Source: Rhodomicrobium sp. Az07 (GTDB lineage Bacteria; Pseudomonadota; Alphaproteobacteria; Rhizobiales; Rhodomicrobiaceae). From it: a stretch of DNA of 64,000 bases. This document shows, one piece after another, positions 17,176 through 26,133 of this stretch. The notes under the pieces are model-generated. The model was not told the origin of the DNA. It made no database searches and saw only the letters and a list, made by a program, of their open reading frames with translations. Numbering within the stretch: the stretch's first letter is position 1; each line of letters starts with the position of its first letter. Where the stretch lies: positions 248,001 to 312,000 of the forward strand of contig NZ_JAHFZG010000001.1 of NCBI RefSeq assembly GCF_018619475.1, given 5' to 3'. A program made the position numbers and the translations under genes.

Positions 17176-18150
17176 ATGCGATTGGAAAAGACTTCCCTTG
17201 TCACCGGCGGGGCCGGGTTCCTTGGATCTCATCTTTGCGACCGCCTGATCGCGGACGGTCACCACGTCGTCTGCGTCGACAATTTCTTCACAGGATCGAA
17301 GCGGAACATCGATCATCTGATCGGGCATTCACGTTTCGAACTCATCCGCCACGATGTGACCTTTCCGCTGCATATCGAAGTCGATGAAATTTACAATCTC
17401 GCTTGCCCGGCATCGCCGATCCACTACCAGCACGACCCCGTGCAGACGACAAAGACCAGCGTTCACGGCGCCATCAATATGCTGGGACTTGCGAAGCGCC
17501 TTCGATGCCGCATTTTCCAGGCCTCCACATCTGAAGTCTACGGCGATCCGATAGTGCATCCGCAACCGGAGGAGTACTGGGGCAATGTCAATCCGATCGG
17601 TCCACGCTCATGCTACGATGAGGGAAAGCGCTGCGCAGAGACGCTGTTCTTCGACTATCACCGCCAGCACAGGCTTGAGATCAAGGTCGCCCGCATCTTC
17701 AACACATACGGTCCCCGGATGCATCCGAACGACGGACGCGTGGTTTCGACGTTCGTCGTGCAGGCGCTCAAGGGCGAGCCCATCACAATCCATGGCGACG
17801 GCAGTCACACCCGCTCTTTCTGCTATGTGGACGACCTCATCGACGGGTTCGTGCGGCTTATGGCCAGTCCGGCCGATATCACCGGGCCGGTCAACCTCGG
17901 CAATCCCGGCGAGTTCACCATCAAGGCGCTGGCGGAACTCGCCATCGAGATGACGGGCTCAAAGTCCAGGCTTACGTTTCTGCCGCTCCCTCAGGACGAC
18001 CCCAAGCAGCGCCAACCCGATATCTCCCGTGCTCACGAGACGCTCGGCTGGCAGCCTTCGGTGCCGTTACGGGAGGGGTTGCGCCGCACAATCGAATATT
18101 TCGAAGGGCTGCTGTCGAAGGAGGTGAGACCGGTCGCGGAATTGGTGTGA
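17176..18150 (+). CDS. uxs: UDP-glucuronate decarboxylase (UDP-xylose synthase)
   Basis: A 324-residue extended SDR enzyme closely matching [43 protein letters not shown], the Tyr-Lys pair in [11 protein letters not shown] and [13 protein letters not shown]. It converts UDP-glucuronate to UDP-xylose with bound NAD in the cytoplasm. UDP-xylose could feed the neighbouring glycosyltransferases, and a xylose-containing polymer would suit a GH39-like beta-xylosidase fold, but this link is inference. It has its own 171-base upstream gap and no gene closely downstream. No UDP-glucose dehydrogenase lies in the window; galU at 52 kb makes the UDP-glucose precursor. Confidence 0.92.
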   Translation: MRLEKTSLVTGGAGFLGSHLCDRLIADGHHVVCVDNFFTGSKRNIDHLIGHSRFELIRHDVTFPLHIEVDEIYNLACPASPIHYQHDPVQTTKTSVHGAINMLGLAKRLRCRIFQASTSEVYGDPIVHPQPEEYWGNVNPIGPRSCYDEGKRCAETLFFDYHRQHRLEIKVARIFNTYGPRMHPNDGRVVSTFVVQALKGEPITIHGDGSHTRSFCYVDDLIDGFVRLMASPADITGPVNLGNPGEFTIKALAELAIEMTGSKSRLTFLPLPQDDPKQRQPDISRAHETLGWQPSVPLREGLRRTIEYFEGLLSKEVRPVAELV

Positions 18151-18325
18151 CCCAATTCGGCTGCTTGTCCGGCCTTGAGCCTTACGCTCTTCCAGCCAAG
18201 AGGAAGGCCGAATTCAGCGGTTGGCCGCCCGGCGGCACACGCAGCCCGACCCTGGCCCGACGCGTGAAAGCGCGCGCCTCTTTCGGAGCATGCTCATCAA
18301 AATCCAGCATTATCAGAGGATTTAG

Positions 18326-18402
<77 letters not shown>

Positions 18403-18551
18403 ACAGATCAAAATCCGTAGCGCACAAAGAATTTGAGAGCAAGCACCGTCTGAAGCCGCAACCGGAAATGGCGTGCGGAAAGGCCCGGCAACGGCGCGAT
18501 ACTTGTGCTTGACCGCACTTGCCCGCTCAACCTCGGTCGTGCGCAAGCGGC

Positions 18552-18632
18552 TCATATCGTGCGCCCGCCGTCTGCCTCCACCACGACGCCCGTCACGAAT
18601 GCCGCTTCGTGCGATGCGAGATAAAACGATGC
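18552..18632 (-). pseudogene. 3' remnant of a short-chain dehydrogenase/reductase gene
   Basis: Read on the minus strand, this stretch gives ASFYLASHEAAFVTG, then VVVEADGGRTI and a stop: the standard C-terminal tail of classical SDR enzymes (ASxEAxFVTGxxxxVDGG). No upstream SDR sequence remains; the region before it belongs to the hairpin and the end of the lyase gene. It looks like the surviving end of a gene cut by deletion or rearrangement. Confidence 0.6.
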
Positions 18633-18637
18633 AAATG

Positions 18638-18662
18638 GGCGGGAGCGCTTGCCGTTCCCGCC
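18638..18662 (-). terminator. Stem-loop after the phenol-lyase-like gene
   Basis: GGCGGGA (18638-18644) pairs with TCCCGCC (18656-18662), starting 9 bases beyond the lyase stop on the minus strand. There is no U-tract, so it is a GC-rich hairpin of moderate confidence as a terminator. Confidence 0.45.
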
Positions 18663-18671
18663 GTTCTGCCG

Positions 18672-20120
18672 TTACAGGCTATCGCCGAAATCCGCGCGGA
18701 ATTTCGCGACGAGCTTTTCCTGCCAGTCGGACACCGGCTTCAACCGCCCGTAGAAGAAGCGGAGGATCTCCGGTTCCTCGACGAAGACAAGGCCGTCGAT
18801 CATCTTGCGGTTCTGATAGAGCCAGTCGATGCGGTCGACGGCGTAGTCGATCTGCGAACGCGTGAACACGCGGCGCGGCAGAGCGAGCCGCAGCAGCTCC
18901 ATGTTCGAGAAGACTTCGCTGCCGTCCGGGTTGCGCTGCTCCGACAAGGTGCCGCGTTCCATGCCGCGCACGCCCGAGGCGATGTAGCAGGCCGAGGCGA
19001 GCGCCCCCGCGCGATATTGCGCCTGCGGAACGTGATCGAGGAAGCGCATCGCGTCGATGTGACAGCCGAGGCCGCCCGCTGGCGTGATCACCGGAACGCC
19101 GCGTTTCACGAGCTGATCCACCATGTAGGCGATGAACTGCGGCCCCTGGTTGATCATGTCCTCGTCCATCGTCTCTTCGAGGCCGACGGTCAGCGCCTCG
19201 ATCTCGCGGACGGACATGCCGCCATAGGTGAGGAAGCCCTCATAGAGCGGTACGAGTCCGCGCATGCGCTTGTAGAGACCTTCGTCGCGGATGCAGATGC
19301 CGCCGCCGCGTACGCAGCCGAGCTTGCGCGCCGAGAAGTAGATGATGTCGCAAAGATCGGCGACGCGGCGGGTGATTTCGCGGATCGAGAGATCCTTGCA
19401 GGCGTCTTCGCGCTCTTTCATGAAATAGAGGTTGTCCGCGAGCAGGCTCGCGTCGAACACGAGGATGAGCCCGTATTTGTCGCAGACGCGCCGGACGTCG
19501 GCGAGGTTCGCGAGCGAAATCGGCTGGCCGCCGATGAGGTTGGTGCCCGCCTCCATGCGCACGAAGGCGATCTTGTCCGCGCCTTCTTTCCCGACGAGGG
19601 CTTCGAGCGCCTCGGTGTCGATGTCGCCCTTGAACGGCAGGTCGCTCGTGACTTCGAGCCCTTCTTTCTTGACGAGTTCCTCGATAACGCCGCCGTTCAG
19701 CACGATATGCGCCTTCGTGGTGGTGAAGTGGTAGTTCATGGGCACGATGTACCCCGGCTTGACCAGCACCTGCGCGAGGATGTTTTCGCAGGCGCGGCCC
19801 TGATGCGTCGGCAGGATCCAGTGCATGCCGAAAAGCTCGCGCAGCTTCGCTTCAAGGCGCGTGTAGGTGGCGCTGCCCGCGTAGCTGTCGTCCGCGACCA
19901 TCATGGCGGCGAGTTGCTGATCGCTCATCGCGTTCACGCCGCTGTCGGTCAGCATGTCCATGAAGACATCGCAGTTCTGCAACAGGAACGTGTTGTTGCC
20001 CGCCTCGTCCATGGCCTTGAGCCGGTCCTCGACCGGCAGGAGCGTGAGCTTCTGGACGATGCGCACTTTGTGCATTTCCAGCGGGATGGTTTCACCGCTG
20101 TGGAATTTAATTCGGGGCAC
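18672..20120 (-). CDS. Tyrosine phenol-lyase/tryptophanase family PLP enzyme, divergent
   Basis: A 482-residue fold-type-I PLP enzyme of the beta-eliminating lyase family, cytoplasmic. Visible landmarks are LPTHQGRACEN, FTTTKAH (about 132), GTNLIGGQPIS (about 192), the PLP lysine in FSARKLG (K266) and GVRGMERG (about 383-390). Thr133 and the MERG arginine match tyrosine phenol-lyase rather than tryptophanase, which has Asp and Ile there. However, the conserved Asp-x-x-Arg that contacts the cofactor (R217 in Citrobacter phenol-lyase) reads D-A-S-L here, and the residue before the PLP Lys is Arg instead of Lys. It may use another substrate. GTG start at 20120 with AGAGG upstream. Confidence 0.78.
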   Translation of the reverse strand: MPRIKFHSGETIPLEMHKVRIVQKLTLLPVEDRLKAMDEAGNNTFLLQNCDVFMDMLTDSGVNAMSDQQLAAMMVADDSYAGSATYTRLEAKLRELFGMHWILPTHQGRACENILAQVLVKPGYIVPMNYHFTTTKAHIVLNGGVIEELVKKEGLEVTSDLPFKGDIDTEALEALVGKEGADKIAFVRMEAGTNLIGGQPISLANLADVRRVCDKYGLILVFDASLLADNLYFMKEREDACKDLSIREITRRVADLCDIIYFSARKLGCVRGGGICIRDEGLYKRMRGLVPLYEGFLTYGGMSVREIEALTVGLEETMDEDMINQGPQFIAYMVDQLVKRGVPVITPAGGLGCHIDAMRFLDHVPQAQYRAGALASACYIASGVRGMERGTLSEQRNPDGSEVFSNMELLRLALPRRVFTRSQIDYAVDRIDWLYQNRKMIDGLVFVEEPEILRFFYGRLKPVSDWQEKLVAKFRADFGDSL

Positions 20121-20314
20121 GGGGACTGACCTCTTGTTGAATGTTTCGCTGACCCGGTGCGGAGCGTAGCAACCTTTGCCTCGGCAATCCCATGCGGAAA
20201 GAAGACGCGGCGCTTCGACTTTAGCCTGATGCCGCGCGTGATCGTCTTCGAAGCGTTACGGACCCGGCTTCCTTCCCGCGCGTTCCCTCCCCGATGAAGC
20301 TCCGAGGGAGAGAA

Positions 20315-21142
20315 ATGACTTCGCGCGAACGCATGATCCGCACCTATGACAAGGCGCTGGTGAGCCGGGGCTACCGGCAGTATTTCGACGACAGCGGCTT
20401 CTACAATTTCGGCCTGTGGGACCGGCAGCCTTCCTCGCAGCGCGAAGCAAGCGAAGCGTTGATCGACGAACTCGTGTCGCTGATCGGGCATGAGGGCGGT
20501 CGGATTCTCGACGTCGCCTGCGGGCCCGGCGCGTCGACCCAGAGGCTTTGCCGGACTTACGAGCCGCGAAATGTCACGGCCATCAACATCTCGGACGCGC
20601 AACTCTCCTCGGCGCGCGAACGCGCTCCGGGCTGCACGTTCATCAGGATGGACGCGGCGCATCTCGACTTCCCCGCCGAGAGCTTCGACGCCGTCATGTG
20701 CGTGGAAGCCGCGTTCCATTTCGACACGCGGCAGACCTTTTTGAGCGGGGCGGCGCGCGTGCTGAAGCCCGGCGGAACGCTCGTCATGACCGACATGCTG
20801 TTTCGTGGTTTCATGAAGCCCATCGGCAATTTCGGGCAGGTGCCGCCCGCGAATTTCATGCGCGACCTCGACGAGTATCGGCGGCGGATGGCGAACGCCG
20901 GTTTCGTAAATATCGATGTGAGGGATGCGACGCGCGCCTGTCTTGGCGGCTTCCGTCGCCACCTGTCTCACTGGCCGGCGGAGGAACGGCGCAAGCAACA
21001 GATGTCGCTCGGTCAATCGCTCGTGGCGGGCGTGGTGAGCCGTTCGATCGCGCGGTATTTCGCGGCGGTGTGCAAGACATATGTCATCGCCGCTGCCACA
21101 AAGCCGAGCCGCGCGGCGGCGCAAGCGATGCGCGCGGCCTGA
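20315..21142 (+). CDS. Class I SAM-dependent methyltransferase
   Basis: A 275-residue methyltransferase with motif I ILDVACGPGASTQRL (about 63-77), a post-I acidic loop, FDAVMCVEAAFHF and LKPGGTLVMTDM. The layout resembles small-molecule methyltransferases of the sarcosine/dimethylglycine or polyketide-sugar type; the substrate cannot be deduced. ATG 20315 is chosen because GAGGGAG (20304-20310) lies four bases upstream; an in-frame ATG at 20294 lacks such a site. It is divergent from the lyase gene across about 195 bases. Confidence 0.75.
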   Translation: MTSRERMIRTYDKALVSRGYRQYFDDSGFYNFGLWDRQPSSQREASEALIDELVSLIGHEGGRILDVACGPGASTQRLCRTYEPRNVTAINISDAQLSSARERAPGCTFIRMDAAHLDFPAESFDAVMCVEAAFHFDTRQTFLSGAARVLKPGGTLVMTDMLFRGFMKPIGNFGQVPPANFMRDLDEYRRRMANAGFVNIDVRDATRACLGGFRRHLSHWPAEERRKQQMSLGQSLVAGVVSRSIARYFAAVCKTYVIAAATKPSRAAAQAMRAA

Positions 21143-21234
21143 GCGGCTCGCGCGTTGTCGCACGCGTAATTGGCGAATGGCGAAGAAATCGGCTAAAGCC
21201 CTTGGCGCACGCAACACATGAAAGGGCGGGCGAA

Positions 21235-22707
21235 ATGAGCGGCTTCGCGGATTACGACGCTTACGACGCGGTGGGCCTCGCCGAGCTTGTGCGGCGGCGC
21301 GAGGTTTCGGCGGGCGAGCTTCTCGTCGAGGCGCAGGCGCGGGCGGACGCCGTGAACCCGGCCCTGAATGCCATCGTCTGCCGCCGCGACGCCGAGGCCG
21401 CGCGCGAGGCCGACGCTGTGCCGCCGCAAGCGCCGCTCGCGGGCGTGCCGTTCCTCGTGAAAGACCTAGGGGCGCCGCTTGCGGGCGCGCCGCTCACCTG
21501 CGGCTCCAAGCTGTTCGCCAATTACGTGCCGGACCATGACGGCGAGATCGTCACGCGCTTCAAAGCGGCTGGGCTCGTCGCCTTCGGCAAGACGAACGTG
21601 CCGGAATTCGGCCTCGTGCCGGTGACGGAACCGGCGCTGTTCGGCCCCTGTCGCAACCCTTGGGACACCGAGCGCACGCCCGGCGGTTCGTCGGGCGGAG
21701 CGGCGGCGGCGGTCGCGGCGGGCGTCGTGCCGATGGCGCATGCTTCCGACGGCGGCGGTTCGATCCGCATCCCGGCGAGTTGCTGCGGTCTCATCGGCCT
21801 CAAGACATCGCGCGGCTTGAACCCGGTCGAGCCGTTCACGCCGGATTACGTCGTCGACCATGTGGTGAGCCGCACCGTGCGCGACAGCGCCGCCGCGCTC
21901 GATGCAACATGCGGGCGCGCCGATGCGGGCTTTCTCGCGGGCCTCAATGCGCCGCCGCCGCGCCTTCGCGTCGCCGTGGTGCGCTCGGCGATGCTGGCGG
22001 GCGCGGTTTCGCCTGTCGTCAAGGATGCGCTCGACGAAGCCGCGCACCTCCTCGCCTCGCTCGGTCATGATGTCGAGGACGCTGAACCGGCGCTCGATTA
22101 CGACGCGTTCGCCTCCGCCTTCCTGATCGAATGGGCGACGGGCGCGCGCTTCATGCTGGACAAGTTTCCGCCCGCCGCGCTCGGCCGCCCTGCCACGAGG
22201 GAGGATGTCGAGTTCGGCACGTGGACGCTGACCACCATCGGCGGCCACCTCATGTCGCAGCGCGCCGAGGCGCAGGCGACGCTCGCCACCGAAAGCGCGA
22301 AGCTCGTCGCTTTTTTCGCGAGCTACGATGTGCTCCTGAGCCCCGTGCTCGCCACGCCGCCGCTCCGCATCAGCGAGGCGGGCGCGCCGTTCCCTGAAAA
22401 GACCGCCGCAAAAATCGCCGACGCGGCAGGCTCGCCGCAGCGCATGCGCAGCATCGTTCGCGCGGTGGCCCGCAAGAGCTTTGCTTTCGCCGCCTTTTCC
22501 GCGCCGTTCAACATGTCGGGCCAGCCCGCGATTTCGGTGCCGCTGTGCGAGACGCCGGATGGGCTCCCCATCGGCATGCAGATCGCGGCACGCATGGGCG
22601 ACGACGGCCTCCTTCTTCGCCTCGCGCGCGAACTGGAGCAGGCCGCGCCGTGGGCGCAGCGCCGCCCGCGCGTATGGTCCGGTGCATCCAACCGCCAACC
22701 CGCTTGA
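21235..22707 (+). CDS. Amidase signature family protein
   Basis: A 490-residue amidase-signature hydrolase. The Ser-cisSer-Lys triad is present: Lys76 in FLVKDLG, Ser152 in TPGGSSGG and nucleophile Ser176 in [10 protein letters not shown]. Family members hydrolyse carboxylic amides, with ligands ranging from amino-acid amides to fatty amides; there is no evidence here for a role in Glu-tRNA amidation because GatA-specific context is absent. The ATG at 21235 fits the standard amidase N-terminus ([15 protein letters not shown]); the frame is open upstream but that belongs to the methyltransferase region. It lies 92 bases after the methyltransferase. Confidence 0.88.
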   Translation: MSGFADYDAYDAVGLAELVRRREVSAGELLVEAQARADAVNPALNAIVCRRDAEAAREADAVPPQAPLAGVPFLVKDLGAPLAGAPLTCGSKLFANYVPDHDGEIVTRFKAAGLVAFGKTNVPEFGLVPVTEPALFGPCRNPWDTERTPGGSSGGAAAAVAAGVVPMAHASDGGGSIRIPASCCGLIGLKTSRGLNPVEPFTPDYVVDHVVSRTVRDSAAALDATCGRADAGFLAGLNAPPPRLRVAVVRSAMLAGAVSPVVKDALDEAAHLLASLGHDVEDAEPALDYDAFASAFLIEWATGARFMLDKFPPAALGRPATREDVEFGTWTLTTIGGHLMSQRAEAQATLATESAKLVAFFASYDVLLSPVLATPPLRISEAGAPFPEKTAAKIADAAGSPQRMRSIVRAVARKSFAFAAFSAPFNMSGQPAISVPLCETPDGLPIGMQIAARMGDDGLLLRLARELEQAAPWAQRRPRVWSGASNRQPA

Positions 22708-22754
22708 TTTGCAGCGCGCCTCCCGCTTAAAGGGTAGGAAAAGGAATAAACGCC

Positions 22755-23360
22755 ATGGAAAAATTCACCACGCTGACGAGCGTCGCCGCTCCGCTTCCGC
22801 TGATCAACATCGACACCGACATGATCATCCCGAAGCAGTTCCTGAAGACGATCAAGCGCACCGGCCTCGGCAAGTCGCTGTTCTACGAAATGCGCTTTGA
22901 TGAGCAGGGCAATGAGAACCCGGATTTCGTGCTGAACAAGGCCGCCTATCGCGCGTCGAAAATCCTCGTCGCGGGCGACAATTTCGGCTGCGGTTCGAGC
23001 CGCGAGCATGCACCGTGGGCGTTGCTCGACTTCGGCGTTCGCTGCGTGATTTCGACCTCGTTCGCGGACATCTTCTACAACAACTGCTTCAAGAACGGCA
23101 TCCTGCCGATCAAGGTCAGCCCGGAAGACCTCGCGAAGCTGATGGACGACGCCGAACGCGGCGCCAACGCCACGCTGACGGTCGACCTCGAAGCGCAGGA
23201 AATTCGCGGCCCGGATGGCGGCGTGGTGCGCTTCGACATCGATCCGTTCCGCAAGAAATGCCTGATCGAGGGGCTCGACGACATCGGCCTGACCATGAAG
23301 AAGGCCGACAGCATCGAGCTTTACGAAACCACGTCGCAGCTTTCGCGCCCCTGGGCTTGA
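22755..23360 (+). CDS. leuD: 3-isopropylmalate dehydratase small subunit
   Basis: A 201-residue LeuD. Diagnostic segments are [14 protein letters not shown] near the N-terminus and [17 protein letters not shown] (about 75-91), the swivelling-domain loop that contributes to substrate binding. With LeuC it isomerises 2-isopropylmalate to 3-isopropylmalate in leucine biosynthesis. No leuC or leuB is in the window, as is usual in Rhizobiales where leuC lies elsewhere. AAGGA precedes the ATG, and a strong terminator follows at 23384. Confidence 0.96.
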   Translation: MEKFTTLTSVAAPLPLINIDTDMIIPKQFLKTIKRTGLGKSLFYEMRFDEQGNENPDFVLNKAAYRASKILVAGDNFGCGSSREHAPWALLDFGVRCVISTSFADIFYNNCFKNGILPIKVSPEDLAKLMDDAERGANATLTVDLEAQEIRGPDGGVVRFDIDPFRKKCLIEGLDDIGLTMKKADSIELYETTSQLSRPWA

Positions 23361-23383
23361 TCGAGCAAGCGCGGATTCCGTGC

Positions 23384-23413
23384 AAAGGCCGGGGCTTCCC
23401 GGCTTTTGTTTTT
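23384..23413 (+). terminator. Intrinsic terminator of leuD
   Basis: GCCGGG (23388-23393) pairs with CCCGGC (23398-23403) around a four-base loop, extended by A-T pairs and followed by TTTTGTTTTT. It lies between convergent leuD and the hemolysin III gene. Confidence 0.85.
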
Positions 23414-23415
23414 GG

Positions 23416-24084
23416 CTAACCGGGAAGAACAGCCGCGCGGATCGCGAAGAACTGGGTCGCCGCGCCGCCCAGCACGAAGATGTGCCAGATCACGTTGTGG
23501 AACCGCATCCACTCCATGAGGTGGAAGGGAACGCCCGCCGTGTAGATCACGCCGCCCGCGACGAGCAGCGTCAGCGCATCTTCGGGGAGCGCGCGCACCA
23601 GAGGGCGCAGCGCCGCGAGCACAATCCAGCCTTGGACGAGATAAAGCGCAACGGCAAGTCTGTCGAAGCGGCGCGGAAAGCGCAGCTTGACGAACACGCC
23701 GAGCGCCGCAATGGCCCATACCGCCACCAGCATTCCGATCCCGGCCCCGCCGCCGACCACCACTCCGAAGGGCGTGTAGCTGCCCGCGATCATGATGAAA
23801 ATCGCGGCATGATCGGCGCGGCGCAGCAGCTCCTTCGCGCGGCGCTCAGGCGCGAGATTGTAGGCCGCCGACGCTGCAAACATGGCGATGAGGCCGAAGC
23901 AATAGACGATGACGGCGGCGAGATGCGCGCCCGGCACCGCGCCCGCCGCCTCGACGAGCAGCCAACCGCTCGCGACGAAAGCGAAGGTTACGCCCGCCGC
24001 ATGCACGCCTGCATCCGCGATTTCTTCGGCCTTGGTGTAAAGATGAAAACGAGGGCGCGCGTCTTTCATGCCAGCAGCCTGCAT
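23416..24084 (-). CDS. Hemolysin III family membrane protein (YqfA type)
   Basis: A 222-residue protein with seven predicted membrane segments and family motifs: the N-terminal EEIADAGVHAAG, a Ser/His-rich SAAYNL segment, RRADHAAIFIMIAGSYTPF and the C-terminal EWMRFHNVIWHIFVLGGA. The conserved His and Asp residues match the PAQR/hemolysin III superfamily, whose members may be metal-dependent hydrolases; haemolysis itself is only shown for a Bacillus protein. ATG 24084 and ATG 24069 are both possible starts. It is convergent with leuD and 46 bases downstream of the DUF3422 gene, with which it may be cotranscribed. Confidence 0.9.
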   Translation of the reverse strand: MQAAGMKDARPRFHLYTKAEEIADAGVHAAGVTFAFVASGWLLVEAAGAVPGAHLAAVIVYCFGLIAMFAASAAYNLAPERRAKELLRRADHAAIFIMIAGSYTPFGVVVGGGAGIGMLVAVWAIAALGVFVKLRFPRRFDRLAVALYLVQGWIVLAALRPLVRALPEDALTLLVAGGVIYTAGVPFHLMEWMRFHNVIWHIFVLGGAATQFFAIRAAVLPG

Positions 24085-24130
24085 CGAAGAGGGCGCGGGC
24101 AGACGCCTTTCCTGAAGCGCGTTGATAGCC

Positions 24131-25411
24131 CTACTTCGCGATGTGGGCCTTCACGCGCCGCGTGCCCCAGAAGACGAGCGCCGCCACGACCGGGATGCTC
24201 GCGGCCATGACGATCTCGGGATTGAGCGGGATCAATTCCGCCGTCTTCAGACCCTTCGCGCCATAGCCCACAAGACCCACGATATAATAGGTGATGGCCG
24301 CGACCGACAGCCCCTCGACCGTTTCCTGCAAGCGAAGCTGAAGCTGCGCGCGGCGGTCCATCGAGGCGAGCACGGCCTGATTCTGCTGTTCGAGCGTCAC
24401 GTCCACCTTGGTGGAGAGAAGTTGCGTCGCCTGCGCCACGCGCGTCGAAAGCGATTCCTGGCGCTGGGTCACGGCCGCGCAGGTGCTCATCGCCGGTTCG
24501 AGGCGGCGCTCGGTGAACTCCTGAAACATCTGAAGGCCCTCGATGCGGCCCTCGCGCAGTTCGGCAATACGATGCTTCACGATGTCGTAATAAGCGGCAG
24601 CCGCAGCGAAACGGTAGGCGCTGGTGGAACGGCGGTTTTCGATCTCGGCCTGAAGCGTCGTCAGGCGTTCAAGAAGTTCGGGCTCGTTGATATCGCCCGG
24701 TTTGACAAGCGCGGCCGTGATCCGGGCAAGCTCGGCCTCGCAGGTCGACAGGAAGGGCGAGATATCGCGCGCGAGCGGAAAAGCCAGCAGCGCCATCATG
24801 CGGTAGCTGTCGATTTCGATAAGGCGCTGCGCGAGACGGCCCGCCTGGCGCGGCGTCAGTGAAACGTCCTGCATCAGGAAGCGGGTGAAGCCGTCTTCGT
24901 GAATGCGGAAATCGGTGAACACGCGGCCTGCGCGGCTCGCCACGGTCGCGCCGACGAGCACGTTTCCGCTGAAATAGCGCGCGGAGATTTCATCGGGGTC
25001 GGGAAGCGAGTCCGCGCCGCGCACAAGCTCCACATTCGCGGCGACGATCAGGGAGCCGGGCAACCCCGCCACCCAGTCTTCGGGAAGCGCCTTGATCGCC
25101 GGATGACCGAAAAGCTCGCCGTTCGGGCCATCGGTGAAGACCATGAACCGCGAGAATTCCGAATGCCGCTCGTAGGTGAAGCGGAACGTGCCGAAATTTG
25201 CGCTGTAGTGGGGCGCCTTGTCGTCGGGGACCGGCCTGCCGAAGCGCTCGGCAAGCTCCTGAACCTTGCGGCCGATGTCGCCGCGGGTGGTTCCATCGGT
25301 CTTGAAGGCGAGGTAGGAGATCCGGCACGGCGCAGTAAGCGCCTCGGGCGTGCGGGCGTGCACCTCGTCGTTGAGGACAATGCGCAGGGGATGATTCGTG
25401 GGCAGCGTCAT
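24131..25411 (-). CDS. DUF3422 family membrane-anchored protein
   Basis: A 426-residue protein of the DUF3422 family. It starts NHPLRIVLNDEVHARTPE, the conserved family opening, contains a long helical region (about 205-360) and ends with two hydrophobic segments (about 365-382 and 400-418) that probably anchor it in the inner membrane. No biochemical function is established. ATG 25411 is chosen because homologues begin at this motif; the frame remains open upstream without support. It heads a likely two-gene unit with hemolysin III. Confidence 0.85.
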   Translation of the reverse strand: MTLPTNHPLRIVLNDEVHARTPEALTAPCRISYLAFKTDGTTRGDIGRKVQELAERFGRPVPDDKAPHYSANFGTFRFTYERHSEFSRFMVFTDGPNGELFGHPAIKALPEDWVAGLPGSLIVAANVELVRGADSLPDPDEISARYFSGNVLVGATVASRAGRVFTDFRIHEDGFTRFLMQDVSLTPRQAGRLAQRLIEIDSYRMMALLAFPLARDISPFLSTCEAELARITAALVKPGDINEPELLERLTTLQAEIENRRSTSAYRFAAAAAYYDIVKHRIAELREGRIEGLQMFQEFTERRLEPAMSTCAAVTQRQESLSTRVAQATQLLSTKVDVTLEQQNQAVLASMDRRAQLQLRLQETVEGLSVAAITYYIVGLVGYGAKGLKTAELIPLNPEIVMAASIPVVAALVFWGTRRVKAHIAK

Positions 25412-25542
25412 AAGCGGTAACTGTGGTATTCGCGCGCGTGCGTCAAGTGGGTGTTTGCTGCATTGCACCATCACCGAAGCGTTTATGCATCGCCTGGGGC
25501 GATGAGGTCGCGATCCCAACCGGCATCCGGCGTCGAAAAGCA

Positions 25543-25572
25543 AAAAACCCCGCCGAATGCGACGGGGTTTTT
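25543..25572 (-). terminator. Terminator of the KGG stress-protein gene
   Basis: AAAAACCCCG (25543-25552) pairs with CGGGGTTTTT (25563-25572) around a ten-base loop. On the minus strand it lies 32 bases after the KGG gene stop and ends in a run of T; the symmetric A/T arms would let it work in both directions. Confidence 0.9.
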
Positions 25573-25603
25573 CTATGAGCTGCCCTGCGATGGGGCGTGG
25601 GCG

Positions 25604-25897
25604 TCAGACCTGCGAGCGGCTTTCACGGGATTTTCCCCCGTGGCTCGCCTGACCGCCCTTGCGGCCCGCTTGGGCGGCGAGGTCGCGGTTGCGCGAGAAG
25701 CTGCGGTTTTCGTCCGACACATTTTGCCCACCCTTGCGACCGGCTTCGGCGGCAAGCGAGCGATTCTGGCTGAAGCTTCTCTTCTCGTTAGGGACGCTTT
25801 GCCCGCCTTTCGAGGCGATGGCGCGTTGCTTTTCGGCGTCCATGGAAGCGAAGCCTCGATTTGAGGTGGAACCATTCTTGGGAGTTTGGGAGGCCAT
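25604..25897 (-). CDS. KGG-repeat stress-induced protein (YciG/GsiB-like)
   Basis: A 97-residue, very hydrophilic protein with three KGG-type repeats (IASKGGQSV, AGRKGGQNV, AGRKGGQAS) separated by SFS-x-NR-x-LAA segments. The small KGG proteins, such as E. coli YciG and B. subtilis GsiB, are induced by general stress or starvation and are thought to be disordered protectants. The ATG at 25897 has AGGAG seven bases upstream. It has its own terminator, and an EcfG-type promoter motif lies about 56 bases before the start, in agreement with general-stress control. Confidence 0.9.
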   Translation of the reverse strand: MASQTPKNGSTSNRGFASMDAEKQRAIASKGGQSVPNEKRSFSQNRSLAAEAGRKGGQNVSDENRSFSRNRDLAAQAGRKGGQASHGGKSRESRSQV

Positions 25898-25952
25898 TCA
25901 AGCTCCTATCTTACTGTTTTGCATGAATCTCAGACTGAGACTTTACGCTGCT

Positions 25953-25977
25953 AACAGCCCGCTCCCGTCGTGGTTCC
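25953..25977 (-). promoter_or_regulatory. EcfG-type general stress promoter candidate
   Basis: On the minus strand GGAAC (25977-25973) is followed, after 16 bases, by TGTT (25956-25953). This fits the alphaproteobacterial EcfG consensus GGAAC-N16/17-CGTT apart from one base, and lies 56 bases upstream of a KGG stress-protein gene, a typical member of that regulon. Confidence 0.55.
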
Positions 25978-26056
25978 GCTGATCCCACGAAGAATCTGCC
26001 TAAGCCCGACAGATTTTCTTCACGTTTTTGTCAAGACAAGCTTCAGGTAACGCAAT

Positions 26057-26096
26057 TTGAAGGACGCCGGACAGGAAATGTCCGGGCGCCCTTCAA
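26057..26096. terminator. Long stem-loop at the 3' side of the decarboxylase gene
   Basis: TTGAAGG and CCTTCAA form the outer stem and CCGGACA/TGTCCGG the inner stem around a GGAAA loop, with a small internal mismatch and bulge. It starts 38 bases past the decarboxylase stop (minus strand). It lacks a long U-tract but is well placed to end that transcript or protect its 3' end. Confidence 0.55.
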
Positions 26097-26133
26097 GGTC
26101 AAGGCTCCGTTTCACCTGAGTTGTGAGAGGAAG

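Noticed and set aside
18519-20129. Long plus-strand frame opposite the lyase gene
   Set aside because: Antisense to a well-supported PLP enzyme; composition is that of a shadow frame.
23416-24084. Hemolysin III protein as a toxin
   Set aside because: The family name is historical; the sequence is a typical seven-helix housekeeping membrane protein.
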